A stretch of 64,000 bases of DNA from Bradyrhizobium sp. 195 (GTDB lineage: Bacteria; Pseudomonadota; Alphaproteobacteria; Rhizobiales; Xanthobacteraceae), in contig NZ_CP082161.1 of the NCBI RefSeq assembly GCF_023101665.1, forward strand, positions 62,001 through 126,000. Reading direction: 5' to 3'. Under the pieces are notes generated by a model. The model made no database searches. It saw nothing but the letters and a program-made list of their open reading frames with translations, and was not told the DNA's origin. This document shows positions 35,294 to 46,037 of this stretch, one piece after another; the first letter of the stretch is position 1, and each line of letters opens with the position of its first letter. The position numbers were made by a program, and so were the translations under genes.

Positions 35294-35353
35294 CAATTAG
35301 ATTGTGCGCAATTGAAATTACACGGTCTCACATTTAATTGTTCGCAATTGAAT
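35294..35353. promoter_or_regulatory. Two OhrR operator-like sites between ohr and ohrR
   Basis: A near-palindrome attgtgcgcaat (35301-35312) and attgttcgcaat (35337-35348) are direct copies 36 bp apart, each followed by tgaa and preceded by AT-rich tta. The AT-rich inverted-repeat style fits OhrR operators. The arrangement would let OhrR repress ohr and itself. Confidence 0.65.
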
Positions 35354-35399
35354 GTGGCGGCGCGCGGCCCCAGAATGAGACAAACCCGAGAGATTCTCC

Positions 35400-35861
35400 A
35401 TGCCTCGAAAATCACCTGCAGCGGACGCGCCGCTGCGGCTCGACAACCAGATCTGCTTTGCGGTCTATTCGGCCGCGCATGCGTTCAACCGCGTCTACAA
35501 GCCGCTTTTGGACCGGCTCGGCCTGACCTATCCCCAATATCTCGTCATGCTGGTGCTGTGGGAGCGCGACGACGTCCCGGTCAAGGACATCGGCGAGCGC
35601 CTGTTCCTGGATTCGGGCACGCTGACGCCGCTGCTGAAGCGGCTGGAGGCCGCCCATCTGGTCAGGCGCACCCGCTCGAGCGAGGACGAGCGTCAGGTCC
35701 TGATCGCGCTGACGGCGCAGGGGCACGCCTTGAAGGAAAAAGCCCGCAATGTGCCGCAGTCGATCCTGGCGGCCTCGGATTGCTCGGTGCCGGAACTGGT
35801 GGCGATGAAGGATGAGATCGTTGCGCTGCGCGACCGGCTGAATGCGGTGATCGGGGAGTAG
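35400..35861 (+). CDS. ohrR: MarR-family organic-peroxide sensor OhrR
   Basis: A 153-aa MarR-type repressor. C19 in [20 protein letters not shown] is the conserved peroxide-sensing cysteine of OhrR. The winged helix is [47 protein letters not shown]. Oxidation of C19 releases DNA and derepresses ohr, which is divergent. The ATG at 35400 follows the second operator by about 47 bp. Confidence 0.96.
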   Translation: MPRKSPAADAPLRLDNQICFAVYSAAHAFNRVYKPLLDRLGLTYPQYLVMLVLWERDDVPVKDIGERLFLDSGTLTPLLKRLEAAHLVRRTRSSEDERQVLIALTAQGHALKEKARNVPQSILAASDCSVPELVAMKDEIVALRDRLNAVIGE

Positions 35862-35878
35862 GGGGACGTCATGCGCGG

Positions 35879-36064
35879 TTAGAAGTGGTTCTTTGCGAAT
35901 GCGCGGCCAGAGCCAGACTTCAGATATCGCTCGAACGCGAACGCGCGTGCTGCGTCATCAAATGCGAAATAGGTCCGTATTCGCCAAGGTCCGAATTTCG
36001 AGGTGTGCGGTACCTCGCCAGCGTTGTGCTTCGCCAAGCGGGCCCGCAGGTCGTCCGTGATGCG
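35879..36064 (-). pseudogene. Remnant of a GIY-YIG endonuclease gene (C-terminal half only)
   Basis: The minus strand from 36064 reads RITDDLRARLAKHNAGEVPH, TSKFGPWRIRTYFAFDDAAR and AFAFERYLKSGSGRAFAKNH-F-stop. This is the C-terminal part of small GIY-YIG (UvrC N-domain-like, YhbQ-type) proteins. The expected start with GIY and YVG before ITDDL is absent; upstream codons (PPAVR) do not fit the family. There are about 61 residues. The rest of 35862-36200 contains no gene I can see. It lies just 3' of tRNA-Ala on the same strand. Confidence 0.75.
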
Positions 36065-36200
36065 GACGGCCGGCGGCTGCGCAGATGCCAGCCCCAGCCC
36101 GCCGTCGCCCTTCGGGCTATGGCGTGGCAGCCTTCGCTCACTTCGCTACGAGGGACTTCCCTAGGCTTGCCCAGCCGAAGCTGGCGAAGCCAGCGAAGGC

Positions 36201-36276
<76 letters not shown>

Positions 36277-36371
36277 TTAGTCCTTCGCGGGATGAACCCT
36301 GGTGGTTCACCCCAACCGGCGAGCCCTGGTGACTCGCGCGGTGCACCCTTTTTCACAGATCAGGGCTGATC

Positions 36372-36779
36372 TCAAGTCTCTTCATCACCTCCGACATCAC
36401 CAATGATGTCGGTCACGTCCTCATCGCCTTCTTCTTCGTCGGCAATGAAGGTCGAATCATCGTCATCGTCGTCATCGAGAGTCTCATCGACCTCGATATC
36501 GTCCTCGGATTCGGGCACGACGGCCTTGACCTTGCCGGTGTTCTCCTCGGCGTCGGCCTCCTCGAGCGAGACCTCTTCGACCTCTGCCGGCTCGGGCGTG
36601 GCGTCCGCGGTCGCCGCGTGCCGGGCTTCGGCGCCGCGGGGCGCACGTGCGGGCGCCACGGGGGCGATCGGCACCACTTCGCCGGTATAGGGCGAGATCA
36701 CCGGATTCTTGTTGAGGTCATAGAACTTCTTGCCCGTGGTCGGGCAAATACGTTTAGTTCCGAGTTCGGACTTGGCCAC
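36372..36779 (-). CDS. TIGR02300 family (FYDLN acid domain) protein
   Basis: A 135-aa alphaproteobacterial protein of unknown function. It starts at the GTG at 36779 (after AGGATTCC), giving (M)AKSELGTKRICPTTGKKFYD and LNKNPVISPYTGEVVPIAP, the conserved head with one cysteine and the FYDLNKNP motif. The remainder is very acidic and ends in a run of aspartates and DEEEGDEDVTD, so the protein has a strongly negative disordered tail. It is divergent from aroA and downstream of nothing else. Confidence 0.88.
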   Translation of the reverse strand: MAKSELGTKRICPTTGKKFYDLNKNPVISPYTGEVVPIAPVAPARAPRGAEARHAATADATPEPAEVEEVSLEEADAEENTGKVKAVVPESEDDIEVDETLDDDDDDDSTFIADEEEGDEDVTDIIGDVGGDEET

Positions 36780-36939
36780 GGCAGGAATCCTGGGAATGTC
36801 TGAAAAGCGGTGTTTCACTTGGCTAGTTGGCGGCCCGCTGTCAATAGCGCATTACGGGAGAACGACATGCCCGTGACGGGGCCCGGACCATGTGGTACCT
36901 GCGCCGCAGTCCCCTCAGGGCTCATCCAAGGACACAATC

Positions 36940-38277
36940 TTGACTCATTCCGACCAACCGCGGCCGCTTCAGTCTCGCGCTAGCGGTCCCCTGACCGGGA
37001 AAGTACGGGTGCCCGGGGACAAGTCGATCTCTCACCGGGCTCTCATCCTGGGTGCGCTCGCGGTCGGCGAGACCAGGATTTCGGGTCTGCTGGAGGGCGA
37101 GGACGTCCTCAACACCGCCAAATCCATGCAGGCGCTGGGCGCCAAGGTCGAACGCACCGGTGATTTCGCCTGGAAGCTAAACGGCGTCGGCGTTGCGGGT
37201 TTCGCCCAGCCCAAGGCCGCACTGGATTTCGGCAACTCCGGCACCGGCTGCCGGCTGGTGATGGGCGCCGTCGCGGGATGCCCGATCTCGGCGGTGTTCG
37301 ACGGCGACGCCTCGCTGCGCAGCCGCCCGATGCGCCGGATCCTCGATCCGCTCGAAAAGATGGGCGCGAAGGTCATTTCTGGCGGTGAGGGCGGTCGGCT
37401 GCCGCTGACCCTCCAGGGCGCGCGCGATCCGCTGCCGATCACCTATACGACCCCGGTCGCTTCGGCCCAGATCAAGTCTGCGGTGCTGCTGGCGGGCCTC
37501 GCCGCACCCGGCACCACGACCGTCATCGAGACCGAAGCCAGCCGCGACCACACCGAATTGATGCTGAAGCATTTTGGCGCCGACATCTCCTCCGCGCGGG
37601 AGGGCGTGCATGGCCGCCGTATCACGCTCAAAGGCCAACCCGAGCTGCACGGCGCCACCGTGGTGGTGCCCGCCGACCCCTCCTCGGCGGCTTTCCCGGT
37701 GGTCGCAGCGCTGATCGTCGAGGGCTCCGACGTCGTGCTGTCCGACGTCATGACCAATCCGCTGCGCACCGGCCTGTTCACCACGCTGCGCGAGATGGGC
37801 GCTTTCATCGAGGAAAGCGAAGTGCGGGGTGATGCCGGCGAGCCGATGGCGCAATTGCGCGTGCGGGCCTCGAAGCTGCGCGGCGTCGAGGTGCCCCCGG
37901 AGCGCGCGCCCTCGATGATCGACGAATATCTGGTGCTGGCGGTGGCGGCGTCCTTCGCCGAAGGCACAACGATCATGCGCGGCTTGCACGAACTGCGCGT
38001 CAAGGAATCCGACCGCCTGGAGGCAACCGCCGACATGCTGCGCGTCAACGGTGTGAAGGTCGAGGTGTCCGGCGACGATCTCATCGTCGAAGGCCGTGGC
38101 CACGTTCCCGGCGGCGGCCTCGTCGCCACCCACATGGACCATCGCATCGCGATGTCCGCGCTGGTGATGGGCTGCGCCTCTGACCAGCCCGTGAGCGTCG
38201 ACGACACCGCCTTCATCGCCACCAGCTTTCCGGATTTCATTCCGATGATGCGTTCGCTAGGGGCCGAGTTTTCATGA
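36940..38277 (+). CDS. aroA: 3-phosphoshikimate 1-carboxyvinyltransferase (EPSP synthase)
   Basis: Step six of the shikimate pathway: shikimate-3-P + PEP to EPSP. It is 445 aa from the TTG at 36940 (AAGGA 8 nt before). [81 protein letters not shown] and [15 protein letters not shown] are the family motifs. GDKS, SAQIK and RDHTE are of the class II (CP4-like) type, but GNSGTG has Gly where CP4 has Ala, and NPLR replaces NPTR. It overlaps cmk by 4 bases. Confidence 0.97.
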   Translation: MTHSDQPRPLQSRASGPLTGKVRVPGDKSISHRALILGALAVGETRISGLLEGEDVLNTAKSMQALGAKVERTGDFAWKLNGVGVAGFAQPKAALDFGNSGTGCRLVMGAVAGCPISAVFDGDASLRSRPMRRILDPLEKMGAKVISGGEGGRLPLTLQGARDPLPITYTTPVASAQIKSAVLLAGLAAPGTTTVIETEASRDHTELMLKHFGADISSAREGVHGRRITLKGQPELHGATVVVPADPSSAAFPVVAALIVEGSDVVLSDVMTNPLRTGLFTTLREMGAFIEESEVRGDAGEPMAQLRVRASKLRGVEVPPERAPSMIDEYLVLAVAASFAEGTTIMRGLHELRVKESDRLEATADMLRVNGVKVEVSGDDLIVEGRGHVPGGGLVATHMDHRIAMSALVMGCASDQPVSVDDTAFIATSFPDFIPMMRSLGAEFS

Positions 38278-38912
38278 TCATCGCCATCGACGGGCCCGCG
38301 GCCTCGGGCAAGGGGACGCTCGGGAAGCGTCTTGCGCACCATTACGGCTATCGTCATCTCGATACCGGCGTGATCTATCGCGCTGTAGCCTATGCCCTGA
38401 TGCAGTCCGGGCACGATCTCAACGACGAGGCGGCTGCGGTGCAGGCGGCCTTGGAGCTCGATCCCGAGAAGTTCGGCAATCCGGCCCTGAAGACCCAGAA
38501 GGCCGGTGAGGGCGCCTCGATTGTCTCGGCGATCCCTGGGGTGCGCGAGGTCCTGGTCAATTTCCAGCGGCAATTCGCCGCTGATCCACCCGGCGCCGTG
38601 CTGGATGGTCGGGACATTGGAACCGTGATCTGCCCGGACGCCGACGTGAAAATCTTCGTCGTTGCCGACCCCAAGGTCCGCGCCCGCCGCCGGACCATGG
38701 AGGCCAAGGCGAGGGGCGAGGAGGCGGACGAGGCTGCCGTGCTCGCCGATATCATCCAGCGCGACGAACGCGACAAGAACCGCCCGATTGCGCCTTTGAA
38801 ACCGGCCCCGGATGCTTACTTGCTAGATAACTCCCAACTGGATATAGAAGGCGGCGTCCGGGCCGCCATCGACATTATCGAGGCCGTCCGAGCGGGCCGG
38901 TCGCGGGGTTAA
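38274..38912 (+). CDS. cmk: (d)CMP kinase
   Basis: A 212-aa cytidylate kinase with the P-loop [20 protein letters not shown], the nucleotide-binding [40 protein letters not shown] and the lid [14 protein letters not shown]. It phosphorylates CMP/dCMP. ATGA overlap with aroA and position before rpsA repeat the classic aroA-cmk-rpsA-ihfB order. Confidence 0.97.
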   Translation: MIIAIDGPAASGKGTLGKRLAHHYGYRHLDTGVIYRAVAYALMQSGHDLNDEAAAVQAALELDPEKFGNPALKTQKAGEGASIVSAIPGVREVLVNFQRQFAADPPGAVLDGRDIGTVICPDADVKIFVVADPKVRARRRTMEAKARGEEADEAAVLADIIQRDERDKNRPIAPLKPAPDAYLLDNSQLDIEGGVRAAIDIIEAVRAGRSRG

Positions 38913-39179
38913 GCCGCCGCCGTCATTGGAGGAAGCGCCCGCTCCCGCTCTTTGAGGTCGATACGTCAGGTCCCTGTTTGGGACCGGCGCGATCCAGGCT
39001 CCGGACAAAGATTTTCCACGTATCGAACGCGCGGGCCTCAGCCGGCCCGCTTCCGCTGTTCCGCCTCCAAGGCCGGAGCAGCGAGCGGTCGCTCGAAGGT
39101 TTTGCGGACCTTCCGACACTGCGCGCGCGATACGCCCAAAAACCCAACGGCCGGCACGACATCCGCAACTGGAGAACAA

Positions 39180-40886
39180 ATGGCTTCGATTTCTGCTGAT
39201 ACCTATAGCCCGTCGCGCGACGATTTCGCCGCGATGCTCGACGAGTCCTTCGCAGGCGGCAACCTGCAGGAGAGCTCCGTCGTCAAGGGCAAGGTGGTTG
39301 CAATTGAAAAGGACATGGCCGTCATCGACGTCGGCCTGAAGACCGAGGGCCGCGTCGCCCTGCGCGAATTTTCCGGCCCCGGCCGTGACAGTGAACTGAA
39401 GGTCGGCGACGAGGTTGAAGTGTTCCTCGATCGCATCGAGAACGCCCTCGGCGAAGCCGTGCTGTCGCGCGACAAGGCGCGCCGCGAAGAGAGCTGGGGC
39501 AAGCTCGAGAAGGCGTTCCAGAACAACGAGAAGGTCAACGGCGTCATCTTCAACCAGGTCAAGGGTGGCTTCACCGTCGATCTCGACGGTGCCGTGGCCT
39601 TCCTGCCGCGCTCGCAGGTCGACATCCGTCCGATCCGCGACGTTGCGCCGCTGATGAACAACTCGCAGCCGTTCCAGATCCTCAAGATGGACCGCCGCCG
39701 CGGCAACATCGTGGTGTCCCGCCGCACCGTGCTGGAAGAGACCCGCGCCGAGCAGCGTCAGGAGCTGGTGCAGAACCTCGAAGAGGGTCAGGTCATCGAC
39801 GGCGTGGTCAAGAACATCACCGATTACGGTGCGTTCGTTGATCTCGGCGGCATCGACGGTCTGCTGCACGTCACCGATATCGCGTGGCGCCGCGTCAACC
39901 ATCCGACCGAGGTGCTCTCGATCGGCCAGACCGTGAAGGTCAAGATCATCAAGATCAACCACGAGACGCACCGCATCTCGCTGGGCATGAAGCAGCTGCT
40001 GGATGATCCGTGGCAGGGCATCGAAGCCAAGTACCCGCTGGGTGCCCGCTTCACCGGCCGTGTCACCAACATCACCGACTACGGTGCGTTCGTCGAGCTC
40101 GAGCCGGGCATCGAAGGCCTGATCCACGTCTCCGAGATGTCGTGGACCAAGAAGAACATGCACCCCGGCAAGATCGTCTCGACCTCGCAGGAAGTCGACG
40201 TGCAGGTGCTGGAAGTCGATTCCGTCAAGCGCCGCATCTCGCTGGGCCTCAAGCAGACCATGCGCAACCCCTGGGAGGTCTTCGTCGAAGGTCACCCGAC
40301 CGGTTCGACGGTCGAGGGCGAGGTCAAGAACAAGACCGAGTTCGGCCTGTTCCTGGGCCTCGAGGGCGATGTCGACGGCATGGTCCATCTCTCCGACCTC
40401 GACTGGAAGCTTCCGGGCGAGCAGGTGATCGACAACTACAAGAAGGGCGACATGGTGAAGGCCGTGGTGCTCGATGTGGACGTCGAGAAGGAGCGTATCT
40501 CGCTCGGCATCAAGCAGCTCGAAGGCGACCCCTTCGCCGAGCCGGGCGATGTCAAGAAGGGTGCGGTCGTGACCTGCGAAGTGCTCGAAGTGAAGGAGAG
40601 CGGTATCGAGGTGAAGATCACCGGGACCGACTTCTCGACCTTCATCAAGCGCTCGGAGCTCGCCCGTGACCGCAACGACCAGCGCGCCGAACGCTTTGCC
40701 GTCGGCGAGAAGGTCGATGCCCGCGTGATCCAGTTCGACAAGAAGGCCCGCAAGGTCCAGGTGTCGATCAAGGCGCTCGAAGTCGCCGAAGAGAAGGAAG
40801 CCATCGCGCAGTACGGCTCCTCCGATTCGGGAGCGACGCTCGGCGACATCCTGGGCACCGCGCTCAAGAACCGCGATAGCAAGTAA
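39180..40886 (+). CDS. rpsA: 30S ribosomal protein S1
   Basis: A 568-aa S1 with six S1/OB repeats, for example VVKGKVVAIEKDMAVIDVGL, VIDGVVKNITDYGAFVDLGG, ARFTGRVTNITDYGAFVELE and VEGEVKNKTEFGLFLGLEGD. It unfolds and docks mRNA on the 30S. ATG 39180 follows CTGGAGAACAA. The 267-bp leader after cmk holds no other gene I can support; it may contain its promoter and autoregulatory region. A strong terminator follows. Confidence 0.98.
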   Translation: MASISADTYSPSRDDFAAMLDESFAGGNLQESSVVKGKVVAIEKDMAVIDVGLKTEGRVALREFSGPGRDSELKVGDEVEVFLDRIENALGEAVLSRDKARREESWGKLEKAFQNNEKVNGVIFNQVKGGFTVDLDGAVAFLPRSQVDIRPIRDVAPLMNNSQPFQILKMDRRRGNIVVSRRTVLEETRAEQRQELVQNLEEGQVIDGVVKNITDYGAFVDLGGIDGLLHVTDIAWRRVNHPTEVLSIGQTVKVKIIKINHETHRISLGMKQLLDDPWQGIEAKYPLGARFTGRVTNITDYGAFVELEPGIEGLIHVSEMSWTKKNMHPGKIVSTSQEVDVQVLEVDSVKRRISLGLKQTMRNPWEVFVEGHPTGSTVEGEVKNKTEFGLFLGLEGDVDGMVHLSDLDWKLPGEQVIDNYKKGDMVKAVVLDVDVEKERISLGIKQLEGDPFAEPGDVKKGAVVTCEVLEVKESGIEVKITGTDFSTFIKRSELARDRNDQRAERFAVGEKVDARVIQFDKKARKVQVSIKALEVAEEKEAIAQYGSSDSGATLGDILGTALKNRDSK

Positions 40887-40912
40887 GCGAAACCTGCGTT
40901 TCGCTGACATCG

Positions 40913-40940
40913 AAGCCCCGGCGCGAGCCGGGGCTTTTTT
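40913..40940 (+). terminator. Rho-independent terminator of rpsA
   Basis: AGCCCCGGC (40914-40922), loop GCGA, GCCGGGGCT (40927-40935), followed by a TTTTTT tract (40935-40940); 26 bp after the rpsA stop. Confidence 0.95.
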
Positions 40941-40959
40941 GTGCTCGTAGTTGCCGCCT

Positions 40960-41047
40960 GTAGCCCGGATGGAGCGAAGCGAAATCCGGGATTCTCACCT
41001 CGCGGATGGACTTCCCCCGGATTACGCTTCGCTCCATCCGGGCTACG
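40960..41047. repeat. Palindromic repeat family B, copy 2
   Basis: gtagcccggatggagcgaagcg and cgcttcgctccatccgggctacg arms around a ~40-bp centre, between the rpsA terminator and sppA. Confidence 0.9.
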
Positions 41048-41158
41048 CAGTCACAGCCTTGTTTTCTTCAAATTGCGCCGCAATTGATGTATCCAGATAA
41101 GCTGTTGGTCACGCCGTGACGGCACAACGCGCCCGGCCTTTCATTTGGAGATATCTCG

Positions 41159-42139
41159 ATGTCGCTCGATTCGGACATCATCGTCGATCGTCGCCGGATC
41201 CGTCGCAAGCTGACGTTCTGGCGCGTCATGGCCGCGCTGATCGCGATCGCGGCGATCGCAACCTTTGCGCTGATTGCGACACCCGGCGCGCGCGGCACCT
41301 TCGCATCCGCCGGCTCGATCGCGCGGGTCCACATCGAAGGCCTGATCCGCAGCGATTCCGATCGCACGCAGGCGCTGGAGCGGCTGGAGAATTCGCAGGC
41401 CGCCGCCGTCATCGTTCACATCAACTCGCCGGGCGGCACCACCGCCGGCTCCGAGCAGCTCTACGATTCGCTCGTCCGGCTGAAGGCAAAGAAGCCGCTC
41501 GTCGTGGTGGTGGAGGGCCTGGCCGCCTCCGGGGGCTACATCACGGCGATTGCCAGCGACCACATCATTGCCCAGCAGAGCTCGCTGGTCGGGTCGATCG
41601 GCGTGCTGTTCCAATATCCCAACGTCTCGGAGCTCCTGAAGACCATCGGCGTCAAGGTCGAGGAGGTGAAGTCGTCGCCGCTGAAGGCCGCCCCCAACGG
41701 TTTCGAGCCCACGAGCCCCGAGGCGCGCGCCGCGCTCGATGCGCTGGTGAGGGATTCTTACGCCTGGTTCAGGGGACTGGTGAAGGAACGGCGTGGCATG
41801 GATGACACGCAGCTCGAGAAAGTGGCCGACGGCCGCGTCTTCACCGGACGCCAGGCGATCGATCTCAAGCTGATCGATCAGATCGGCGACGAGAAGACCG
41901 CGGTGACCTGGCTGGTCGAGCAGAAGGGCGTCAAGAAGGGGCTCTCCGTGCGCGATTACAAGCTCGAGCCGCGCTTTGGCGATCTGTCGTTCCTCAAGTC
42001 AGCCGCCGCCATCACGCTGGAAGCGCTCGGTTTGGGCTCGATTGCGCATCAAATTGGGCAAACCGGCGTTGCCCAGGCGGTTGATCGGTTCGGAATGGAT
42101 GGAATGCTGGCCCTGTGGCAGCCGGCTGCCTCAAACTGA
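41159..42139 (+). CDS. sppA: Signal peptide peptidase SppA, short form
   Basis: A 326-aa membrane-anchored serine protease of the S49 family. One N-terminal span (FWRVMAALIAIAAIATFALIA) is followed by IARVHIEGLIRSDSDR, AAAVIVHINSPGGTTAGSEQ, then VVVVEGLAASGGYITAIASD with nucleophile S124, and SSPLKAAPNG with general base K176. It digests signal peptides left after secretion. Length is half that of E. coli SppA, the common alphaproteobacterial form. It lies between rpsA and ihfB. Confidence 0.95.
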   Translation: MSLDSDIIVDRRRIRRKLTFWRVMAALIAIAAIATFALIATPGARGTFASAGSIARVHIEGLIRSDSDRTQALERLENSQAAAVIVHINSPGGTTAGSEQLYDSLVRLKAKKPLVVVVEGLAASGGYITAIASDHIIAQQSSLVGSIGVLFQYPNVSELLKTIGVKVEEVKSSPLKAAPNGFEPTSPEARAALDALVRDSYAWFRGLVKERRGMDDTQLEKVADGRVFTGRQAIDLKLIDQIGDEKTAVTWLVEQKGVKKGLSVRDYKLEPRFGDLSFLKSAAAITLEALGLGSIAHQIGQTGVAQAVDRFGMDGMLALWQPAASN

Positions 42140-42310
42140 GGGATCTGGGCGAGCGCCTGAGGGTTTTCCCGTCTGACGGGCGCCGGCGCAGCCCGCTTTT
42201 TCGGCATTTGTCACGCATTTTCACGAGGCTCAACCTTGATTTAGCGTCTTGACAGATCAAGGTATTTTCACGGAAATGGTCATCCGCACGCTTCCGGGTC
42301 CTATCTCTCG

Positions 42311-42616
42311 ATGATCAAATCCGAACTTGTTCAGCGTATCGCCGAGCACAACCCGCATCTGTACCAGCGGGATGTCGAGAACATTGTGAATGCGATTCTC
42401 GAAGAGATCGTAGCGGCCCTCGCGCGCGGTGATCGCGTCGAGCTGCGCGGCTTCGGTGCCTTCTCGGTCAAGCATCGCCCTGCACGCGCCGGGCGCAATC
42501 CACGCACCGGCGCCCATGTGCCCGTCGATCAGAAGAGCGTTCCGTTCTTCAAGACCGGCAAGGAAATGCGCGAGCGGTTGAACCGCGACCATCCGGATCC
42601 CGGCGCGCCAGACTGA
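42311..42616 (+). CDS. ihfB: Integration host factor subunit beta
   Basis: A 101-aa HU/IHF-family DNA-bending protein: [80 protein letters not shown]. The GRNPRTG arm and proline intercalate in the minor groove. With IhfA it bends DNA at sigma-54 promoters and recombination sites. 172 bp separate it from sppA; the rpsA-ihfB linkage is as in E. coli. Confidence 0.96.
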   Translation: MIKSELVQRIAEHNPHLYQRDVENIVNAILEEIVAALARGDRVELRGFGAFSVKHRPARAGRNPRTGAHVPVDQKSVPFFKTGKEMRERLNRDHPDPGAPD

Positions 42617-42686
42617 GCTGACGTCAGGGTTGTCTGCGGTCGTGCATGACGCGGCCGCAAGCTTGATTCAAGGCGAGCAAAGCGAG

Positions 42687-43079
42687 ATGCGAAAGTTCCT
42701 GACCGCGCTGATCGTGATTCCGCTGGGCGTGATCCTGGTGGCCTTCGCGGTGGCCAACCGGCACTTCATCACGGTTTCGTTCGATCCCTTCATTGCCAAC
42801 GACCCGTCATTGTCGGTCACGCTGCCGCTGTTCCTGCTCCTGATCCTGATCGCCGCCCTCGGGGTCTTCGCGGGCGGCTGTGCCGTGTGGGTCGGCCAGC
42901 GGCGCTGGCGCCGCGCGGCGCGCCGGCACGAGGCGGAGGCACGGGCGGCCAGGGGCGAATTGGCCGACCTGCGGGCCCAAATGGCCGCGGCAAGGCCCGA
43001 GTCCCAGCGCCTCCCGGTCCCCTCGGGGGTCGGCCTTTACGGGCCCATCGGGCGAGACAAGCAGCGCGCGACGTTGTAG
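42687..43079 (+). CDS. LapA-domain (DUF1049) membrane protein
   Basis: A 130-aa two-span inner-membrane protein: MRKFLTALIVIPLGVILVAF, AVANRHFITVSFDPF (the typical DUF1049 NRHxVxVSFDPF box), then LPLFLLLILIAALGVFAGGC and a basic coiled-coil region RRWRRAARRHEAEARAARGE. LapA homologues act with LapB in regulating LPS synthesis in E. coli; here the role is inferred. A GTG at 42630 would add 19 residues. It lies between ihfB and trpF. Confidence 0.87.
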   Translation: MRKFLTALIVIPLGVILVAFAVANRHFITVSFDPFIANDPSLSVTLPLFLLLILIAALGVFAGGCAVWVGQRRWRRAARRHEAEARAARGELADLRAQMAAARPESQRLPVPSGVGLYGPIGRDKQRATL

Positions 43080-43144
43080 AAGCGGCCGCAACCGAAAGCC
43101 CCGTTCTCCGGCCGCGTCTGGCGGCCTCCATTTGCTTTGAGATC

Positions 43145-43812
43145 ATGTCCCTGCTCGTCAAGATCTGCGGCCTGTCCACGCGCGAGACGCTTGAAATCGC
43201 GCTCGACGCCGGCGCTGACATGGTGGGGTTCGTGTTCTTTGCGCCGTCGCCGCGGCACCTGTCCCTGGAGCTCGGCCGTGACCTCGGCCGCCAGGTGAAG
43301 GGGCGCGCGCTCAAGGTGGCGCTCACCGTCGATGCCGACGATGCGACGCTCGACAACATCATGGACGCGGTGTCGCCGGACATTCTCCAGCTCCATGGCA
43401 AGGAGAGCGTCGCGCGGCTGCGCGACATCAAGCAGCGGTTCGGCCGCCCGGTGATGAAGGCGGTTCCGGTCGCAACCGCGGCCGATCTCGCCGTGTTGCC
43501 CGGCTATGCCGCGGTCGCCGACCGCATCCTGTTCGATGCCCGCGCGCCCAAGGACGCGACGCGGCCCGGCGGCCTCGGGGAGCCGTTCGACTGGCACCTG
43601 CTCGAGAACCTCGATCTGAGACTGCCCTACATGGTCTCCGGCGGGCTTCACGCCGACAACCTCGCCGAGGCGCTCCGTGTCACCCGCGCCGGCGGCGTCG
43701 ACGTGTCCTCGGGTGTCGAGAGCGCTCCCGGCGTCAAGGACCCCAAGATGATCGAGGCCTTCATCCGCGCTGCGCGCGCCACCCAAGATGCAAGTCAAGA
43801 GTTGAGCGTCAG

Positions 43813-43816
<4 letters not shown>
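43145..43816 (+). CDS. trpF: Phosphoribosylanthranilate isomerase
   Basis: A 223-aa TIM-barrel enzyme of tryptophan synthesis (PRA to CdRP). [20 protein letters not shown] contains the catalytic cysteine (C8 in KICG), followed by [57 protein letters not shown] with the catalytic Asp, and [20 protein letters not shown] and [15 protein letters not shown]. The ATG overlaps no neighbour upstream, but the stop overlaps the trpB start (ATGA). Confidence 0.96.
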
Positions 43817-45026
<1,210 letters not shown>

Positions 45027-45030
<4 letters not shown>

Positions 45031-45863
45031 CCACGCGTATCGACACCCGTTTTGCCGAGCTTGCGAAACAAGGCCGCTCGGCCTTCGTAACCTTCCTGAT
45101 GGCCGGCGATCCCGATCCGGCGACCTCGCTCGAGATCATCAAGGCGCTGCCGAAGTCAGGCGCCGATGTGATCGAGATCGGCATGCCCTTCACCGATCCG
45201 ATGGCCGACGGCCCGTCGATCCAGGCCGCAGGGCTTCGCGCGCTCAAGGCCGGCATGACGCTGAAGAAGACGCTGGAGCTGGTGCGTGGCTTCCGCAAGG
45301 ACGACAACGCAACGCCCATCGTGCTGATGGGCTATTACAACCCGATCTACATCTACGGCGTCGACAAATTCCTGGTCGATGCGAAAAGCGCCGGTGTCGA
45401 TGGGCTCATCATCGTCGACCTGCCCCCGGAGGAAGACGACGAGCTCTGCCTGCCTGCGATGAAGGCCGGTCTCAACTTCATCCGCCTGGCGACGCCGACC
45501 ACCGATGACAAGCGTCTGCCGGCCGTGCTCGCCAACACCTCGGGCTTCGTCTACTACGTCTCGATCACCGGCATCACCGGTGCGGCCGCCGCGGATACCT
45601 CGGTCGTGAGCGAGGCTGTGGCCCGCATCAAGCGACATACAAAACTGCCGATCTGCGTCGGCTTCGGCATCCGCACGCCGGAGACGGCACGCGCCATTGC
45701 CTCCCATGCCAATGGTGCCGTCGTCGGCACCGCGCTGGTCGATGCGCTCAAGAACAGCCTCGATGCGGACGGGCGGGCGACCGGCAAGACCGTTAACGCC
45801 GTGGCGGAGCTGACCGCGGCCCTGGCCCAGGGCGTCAAGGGCGCGCAACAGGCGGCGGAATAG
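45027..45863 (+). CDS. trpA: Tryptophan synthase alpha chain
   Basis: A 278-aa TIM-barrel enzyme that cleaves indole-glycerol phosphate. The GTG at 45027 overlaps the trpB stop. Catalytic E50 and D61 are in [67 protein letters not shown] and [20 protein letters not shown] are family motifs. Confidence 0.98.
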
Positions 45864-45892
45864 GCCATAATTCCGCTTTAGCTCTTTAGTTT

Positions 45893-45941
45893 GAGCATGA
45901 TCTTGTCGGAAAACCGCTTCACACTTTTCCGGATCATGTTC
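45893..45941. repeat. Palindromic repeat family C, copy 2
   Basis: gagcatgatcttgtcggaaaaccgc...ttttccggatcatgttc, almost identical to the element at 628-676, in the trpA-accD gap. Confidence 0.88.
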
Positions 45942-46037
45942 TAACGCGGACGACACGGCGGCTTGCCGGGCAGAAGCCCGGCCGCCATATATCCCTTCAG
46001 GCGATCCGCGAAGCGGGTTCGCACATCGGAGCAAACC

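Noticed and set aside
38823..40910. 695-aa minus-strand frame opposite rpsA
   Set aside because: Mirror of the six S1 repeats; repetitive acidic-histidine composition and no family match. rpsA is certain.
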